Source: Parietaria judaica (taxonomy: Eukaryota; Streptophyta; Magnoliopsida; Rosales; Urticaceae). Taken from it: a stretch of 64,000 bases of DNA. Shown here piece by piece: positions 57,935 to 64,000 of this stretch. How positions within the stretch are numbered: the stretch's first letter is position 1; every line of letters starts with the position of its first letter. A program made the position numbers and the translations under genes. The stretch covers positions 17,267,501 through 17,331,500 of the forward strand of contig OX940870.1 of assembly GCA_954871525.1 (NCBI GenBank), in the 5' to 3' direction. The notes under the pieces were generated by a model. It had not been told where the DNA came from. It saw only the letters and a program-made list of their open reading frames with translations, and searched no databases.

Positions 57935-60021
57935 AAGATGCAGCTCTTGAAATCGATATCGCGTTGTTACTGATTCTTGGTCGTATCTGCGGATCTAGAA
58001 GAAAATAGTCACCGGCGACCCATAAGAAATGGTAATCATTAATTTAATCACACGGTTCGACCTTTAAAAATTTTATTAGGCTAGAAACCCATACCAATAA
58101 CCATGTCAAACCTATGATTTTAAAATCAATTTACAATTAATTTTCCCGATCGTGATAAATTAATTATTTTAATTTATTTAACCCGTTCTTGATTTTAATT
58201 CTGAGCCATAAGTATTAATAAATAATTCTTAATCAATAACCTTAAATTCGTGTACCTTTTCCCTATATTTTATGACACGGATTTTGATTATTTGAATTTA
58301 CTTTCTGACTCCGTTCTTCAAGCGTTCCTTCGATTTCTGTGGAGACGATGCTTCCATAAGTCTTCCGATGTATTATCTAGGACTATGTATCCAGGAGGTG
58401 TGGGCTCCCACTGGAAAAAACCATAAGCCTTAAATTAGAAAAACCCTGAAAGAAGCTCAAAGAAATTTGCAGAAACTCTGTAGAGAGAGAGATAAAAATT
58501 TGAGAAAGTGAGAGTGTGTGTTTTTCGGTTTCATGTGTTCCTTATTTATACGAGTACCAGACATCAGTGGTTCTCGACCAGGAACACCATCTCAGTGGTA
58601 TTCTTCTTGGAGCAGGCCTGTTGTCTAATCTTTGCTCGGATTTCCAGCAGGTATGTATTGGACATATTCTGTATATGCCCTCTATTCAAGATCTAATCTC
58701 GCTTGTATAAGATTATGGTTGTTTACCTAGGAATAATGCTTCTTATTAATGATGATATTATGTGGTTATCTACGGATTATAGATATACATATCAAATTAA
58801 CTATTTGATCCTTATTTATTTATCTTTACATTTATGTTAAGTCATCACATTAGGTCTATGTGAGGAGGTTCGGAAAACATAAATAAGTAATATAAAATTG
58901 GTGCATAGTCTAGATCGGAATTGGGAACTTATCACATACATTGGTGACCTATTACCGGGTCATACCGTTGTCCATGCAGTGTTAAGTTCATCAGGTATAA
59001 AGTGTTTTCATACTGGATAGTTATAAAACTATATCTGAAATCATCATGTCATTCTGTCACTGATTAAAGTATGATAAGGTCGCTAAGATAATTAGATCAA
59101 ATCAGTTGATGTACTGACGTAATATGACATTTTCCTGTTCATTTTAAACAATATTTGATTTAATCGTTTTAGTTTGCAATCAAGTATTCCCAACAATTTT
59201 ATTTTGGGATCGGAAAGTTGACGTTGACATCTGCGTGTTACAGATTTCCTTATTATGATTTGTGGGAAACAAATAAGTTTTCATGGCCAGTTTACGGCTT
59301 CATAACCCGATAAGTGAGTAGTTTGCAAAAACATAAGGTTAAGGCACTGTCGTCAAAAATCATAGGTTAAGGTACTGTCGTAAAAATATTACCATTTTGA
59401 TTAGAATAATAATAATATGAAAACCTTCGTTGGATATCTGATTAAATGAATGGACACCTATACTCGGGAAGATATAAAATATTCACACTTGAAAGTTCGG
59501 CTTCGCGGTATAGTGGAATGTTGTAAGTCGAATATCTGCGGATCTTGATTTCAAATATCACCGCCGACTTCTAAGTAACACGAGTTACAGAAATGTGCAC
59601 AGTTTGACCTTTAAAAAAATTTCTGGATGAAAGTCCCATACCAGTTATCATGTCAAAGCTGCCTTTTACAGCTCAATAGAATTATTTATCCCTGATCGAT
59701 AATGAATTAATTGTTTCTATTTTTCAAACGATATTGATTTTAGCTCTGAGCGATGAGTATAAGTAAATAAAAATCCATCAATAAACATAACAAAATCGTG
59801 TACCTTTTCTTGGAGGTTTCTTGACACGATTCTTCATTCTCGAATTCTTCCGACTCTGAGCTCCAATGACTTACGATTTTGTCAAAGGAAGAATATCAAG
59901 AAAACTTCTGATGTATTTTCCAGTACTACGTCGCGGGGATGCGTGGGCTCCCACTGAATAAAATAACCAAACCTTAATCGAAAAACTCTGAGGGAAAAAC
60001 CCTGAGAGCAAATCACCTAAA

Positions 60022-60063
<42 letters not shown>

Positions 60064-61632
60064 TCAATGAGAATGAGTGTGAAGTTTTAGGTTTCATGGT
60101 TCCCTATTTATAGAAAAACCATAACCAACTTAGAGGAAATCTCTCAACGAACTAGAGAGATTTAATCCAACCACTTTGGAAATATTCACTCTAAGATTTG
60201 ATTTAAATAGTTATACATCAAATAAAGAATAAATCCAAAAAAATATTTACTGAAAAACCCTAAAAGATTTGAAAAGATTCAAATCTTTATTTTTCAAGAT
60301 TATAATTGTTGAAATCGAAAACCATATTAATATATAAATTGATTTCCTTATTTTTATCGTATTAAATATACATGGTATAAATACCTATACTTAATTTTTC
60401 TATTTTCGATTCAAATAACAATGTCAATTTCAGTTAGGGACAAAAATTGGTATTATCATAAATCATAAACTGTAAGTCCGATTGGCACGATTCAAAAAGA
60501 TATTTGTATCATAATTTAATTTTCCACATCCTGAGAATGTATTAGGATCACATTTATACATATTTTTTTGTTTAATCTGGCATTACCAAACTTTGGTATT
60601 TATGCCATAATTTAGGGTAATCAGTAATTTGTGACTATGCCATCACTAATTGAACTTGATTTGATATTATCCTATTCAAATGACACATTTGAATATTATT
60701 TGCGATGTCATCCTGATGGAGCTACAAAGGGGACTAATTGACCTACACACTCGAGTTACGGTAAAAGCGTAGGCTTTTACCAACCTCGATTACATTCCAA
60801 TATAGCTCTCGGTTCAATTCTCAAGTGTGTGTGATATTTATCTTCCTGAATACATGTGTCCATCAAGAGGGTATCAATGTTTCCTTACTGCCCTCTCGAT
60901 GACACCATCTTATTCTTATGATTCATATAAATCACACTCACTCAAGTAGACGATGAATCTAATGAGTTGATTATGAGTGCTTGTTTTTTTTTTATAGAAA
61001 CAAAATAAGAATATCATAAAGATATTGTCCATGTCTTCCATTATGCAACTTATCCCGGTCAATCGTCTAATCCCAAAATAACAGTTGTGGGAGTACTGCA
61101 AGTACTCTCTGACTATTATATCAAAGATTATATAAACCAAACCGTACAAGCTCATAACGTTAGGACTTCAACATACTCTTATCCGATCATCTAATGACTG
61201 TATCGTACTATCATCAGTGACGGTCTTAATTGATGATTTCTGATTCAAGTCTTGTCCGTCTAATATGAAGACGCTTCCTACTTGATAAACTTAACAGTGC
61301 ACGAACCGCACTATGTCATCACATATATTGATTAAGTTCATCAATGATCTTTCATGCCTTGAAAATTCTCATTTTAAATCTGGATCATAGACAATTTAAG
61401 TTCATTAACCGTGATAGTCAAACCTCTTCACAATAGACTATTTGTGATGACTAAACACGACAACAATGGAAAAGAACTATGGATAAAAACATTAAGTATT
61501 GGTTACTTATAATCCGAATATAACTATATAGGATAAGTTTAATAAACTTTTTTCATTCTTAGGTTTGACCAAAATCTTATACAGGTGAGATTAAAATCAA
61601 AATAGAGGGCATACGAAAATATGTCCAAAAAT
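57935..61632. repeat. Rearranged inverted Copia LTRs
   Basis: Three LTR pieces of one family. A minus-strand LTR tail lies at about 57935-58570, with its TATA box near 58550. A plus-strand LTR head is at about 58654-59560 (TATTGGACATATTCTG...). A minus-strand LTR is at about 59560-61632, starting TTTTTGGACATATTTTCG on the minus strand beside a polypurine tract at 61624-61632 and with a TATA box near 60110. Blocks 58010-58560 and 59570-60120 are parallel copies (GTACACGA, GTGGGCTCCCACTG, GGTTTCATG). A (GA)n run lies at 60027-60060. Confidence 0.65.
60027..60060. repeat. (GA)n microsatellite
   Basis: An alternating GA run of about 34 bp in the R/leader part of the minus-strand LTR. Confidence 0.9.
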
Positions 61633-63385
61633 CTCCCACTTGCACTCTTAAGAAGATGCATTATTCCTATGAAACTTGTATATCTATCAAAGTTTTTCTT
61701 CAGAGTATATCTCTTATTTTGTTCACTAGAAATCAAGAGTAGTCACTTTAGCCATAATTTATATTTTGTTTTATATGTCGCCTATAATCTTATCTGAAAG
61801 ATTTTATTCCTTGAATATCTTTTTCTTATTCGGTTGAAAGAGCTCCCACTTAAACGCTCAACGCACTATGGTACGTTCGTTTTCTGGTTCTGAATCAGCA
61901 ACATTGAATTTGCATGTTATATCTATGAAGATACATTGAGCTCCGGTTAAACTAATGTCGATGACATTAAATGTTTAAATGCTTTAAAGTATTTGTGATA
62001 GAGTTATCCTGTTAATCATAACACTCGTATCACACTTAATATAAGGTAAGAAATTTCTTTCTGGATTCTATAATCTTAGATGTCCCATTAGGGCTTTAAG
62101 TCATGTGAATGCAACATTTAGGAATTATGCCTAACGCTTTCTGTCAAAGAATATAAATTCCTTACTATTTTTTAAGAAAACAAGAATCATAATGTTTTAG
62201 TAATGTAAACATGTTCAAGGATTTATTCATTTATACCATGTTTCCATATTACGCTTACGCGGCGCACTATGAACATAGTATATCGCAAATTAATTGTATC
62301 ATGTCAAATAATAATTATACGGCATGGTAATTATTAATCAAACCTATAAAATCATGACAAAGATGAGTTAATGATTATCCGTCATGCAGGGTTATTTACG
62401 TAAACGCTTCTACTTTAATGTTTTTCCGAAAAACTTTCAAAGCCATGTTAGATTTTAAATTTACGTTAATCCGACATGGATTAAATTGTATTGTAAACTT
62501 AATCATAAAATCTTTCCATTATTCAAAATATAATCCCGAACTTATTCATATGGACAATGCTTGTAAACTATGTCATTCAGAGAGACATATTACTTTTGTC
62601 TTCCGTCGATCATTTAGTCGATTCCACATGAATAAGAGACTCTAGATAAATAGCATAGTAATTAGAGAGCTTAAAAGATCCTACACCATCTTTTCTCTCT
62701 TTTTTTTTTAACAGGGAATCATCCATGATTACTAATCATGCTATGAAGGCATAACCCTTTGTCTATACCTCTCTTGGTTCTAATACTTACGGTAATGTTA
62801 ACCGTTCAGCGAGTATTATTGGTTTAGATGTAACTTTAGTCAACTATTTTGAATCTTTCGCGCTATCATAATGTAAATAGAATTCTTCAATATCTTATTA
62901 AAGTTAAACGTATTTCAATATACGTTTATCTTAGGAATTACTCGTACTATTTGGTTCTACTGACACGGCTCCCACTACGTCTGAGTACTCTAAGTAACTC
63001 TAAATATTAAATGGTTTTAATTTTTGATATCAAACAGATCTTAATAATATCGATTTTGATTTTTAATGGATAAACTAATATTTTTGTTTTTTCATAACTA
63101 TAACTACCTTAATTATTCAGTAATTATTTAACACCTTTTTAATCATTATGTTTTATTATCATATTGATAATTCATTCTTTAATATAATGGATAATACTTG
63201 TCACACATTAATAAATTCACGAATATATTTATTGATGCATCAAGGTTTACGGAATGAATGAGAAATAAACTTAACCAAAAATAAAAACATATATTGTCTA
63301 AGACTTAAAATTAACGATCAAACTTAAAAAAATCCTTTGAATCTGTCTCTGAAACAAGAAAAATTTGAAACATATCTTAGTTTTC
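61633..63385 (-). other. Copia internal region without recognisable pol
   Basis: AT-rich sequence between the minus-strand 3' LTR and gag. A phrase at about 62955-62990, CTCCCACTACGTCTGAGTA, matches in reverse the ACTCAGACGTAGTGGGAG at 27484 of the other Copia element. No RT or integrase motif was seen, so pol appears deleted. Confidence 0.55.
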
Positions 63386-64000
63386 TTATGGAATCAAAGA
63401 TTCACCAGAAAAAGGGCATAAATGCTCTTTATAGAAAATATATGTAAAAAAGACACTCACTGGTTTCTTTATTCTTGTTTCTGAGCTTGGGACATTGGTT
63501 TTTCCAATGAACCTTCTCCTTACATTAGAAACATTTTCCAGTAATGTTCTCTTTTGAATTTTTGGTTCTTTTCGGGAAGTCCCTTTTCTTATCCTTCTTG
63601 TGCACTTTCTTCTTCTTCTTAGAATTACTTGACGATAATTTCCTATCTGAAACACAACGTGCACTTTGGATTTCATAGTCAATCCCAAGATGTTCTCGAA
63701 AGTTTGTAACTCATTAATAAGTTTAGTGATAACGTAATTCAACTTATTCATAATGTAGTTACTGTTGAAAGGTATGAAGTCCGGTGATAGTGAGTTCAAT
63801 ATTATACTCACTTGGGACGTTTCGTCCAGCTTTGCACCATGAAGTTCACCTTTATTGAAGTAATTCGTCATATCCATAACGTGATCTGGAAAACTAGTCC
63901 CACGTTTCATTTCAGCATTCATATATAGACGAGTTGCATCATGCTGAGTTCCATACAAACCATTGATAAGTTCCATCATCTCAGTTGCAATCTTAAGAAC
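63386..64000 (-). pseudogene. gag: Copia gag, cut by the window edge
   Basis: Minus-strand UBN2-type gag running in from the right edge. It shows TRLYMNAEMKRGT, HVMDMTNYFNKGELHGAKL, IILNSLSPDFIPF and LINELQTFENILGL, which align closely with the gag at 26402-26844, so the two elements share a lineage. The zinc knuckle near 63485-63530 has the CCHC spacing in one frame with a TAA between its first two Cys residues. The frame shifts before it. Confidence 0.85.

Overview
This window looks like a transposon-dense intergenic or pericentromeric stretch of a plant nuclear genome, most likely a eudicot. Evidence: several nested LTR retrotransposons of both plant superfamilies (Ty1/Copia with UBN2-type gag; Ty3/Gypsy of the Tat lineage with a second RNase H and antisense ORFs), plant hAT and PIF/Harbinger transposases, Mutator-type MITEs with 9-bp target duplications, GT-AG introns and AT-rich spacers. 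I see no prokaryotic, organellar or viral operon, and no rRNA or tRNA gene. Nearly all coding sequence belongs to mobile elements, mostly broken.

The one host gene I recognise is on the minus strand at about 8312-10922: the first three coding exons of a group C (Opaque2/BZO2H-like) bZIP transcription factor, with a TATA box, clean splice sites and no stop codons. The exon that should carry the basic region and leucine zipper does not appear in the 8.3 kb to its left. That space holds a Mutator MITE (7369-8259), LTR debris (about 6414-7210) and a gag-only Copia element that leaves the window at its left end. The gag-only element is itself interrupted by a 2.7-kb non-coding LTR element (23-2755) and a 1.5-kb insertion (about 4210-5736).

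From 12.0 to 33.2 kb lie two hAT transposase pseudogenes, head to head. The minus-strand copy (12510-14739) has only two in-frame TGA stops after its N-terminus. The plus-strand copy starts near 15845 and ends at 33185. It is split by a solo LTR (16331-18595, TSD TATTT) and a 13.2-kb Copia element (18772-31941, TSD AATGC). The Copia element carries an inverted solo LTR of its own family in its leader (22192-24929, TSD TAAAT). An 1-kb inverted repeat (14795-15805) lies between the two hAT copies.

From 33.2 to 40.6 kb is AT-rich spacer with short non-autonomous DNA elements: 34032-34807 (exact 9-bp TSD), a hAT-like MITE near 35272-35648, a foldback/Mutator element 35963-37928 with another MITE nested inside it (37260-37742), and 38596-38911. 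A tandem repeat follows at 39850-40440.

A 14.2-kb Gypsy/Tat element occupies 40574-54763 (TSD CTTAG). Order: LTR, PBS, gag, protease, RT (YVDD region deleted), RNase H, second RNase H, integrase, 163-bp tandem repeat, an intron-containing antisense gene, a 159-bp tandem repeat, PPT, LTR. To its right is a broken PIF/Harbinger element (55241 to about 57920) with divergent transposase and Myb/NAM-type ORF1. The window ends in rearranged inverted Copia LTRs (about 57935-61632) and a minus-strand Copia gag running off the right edge.
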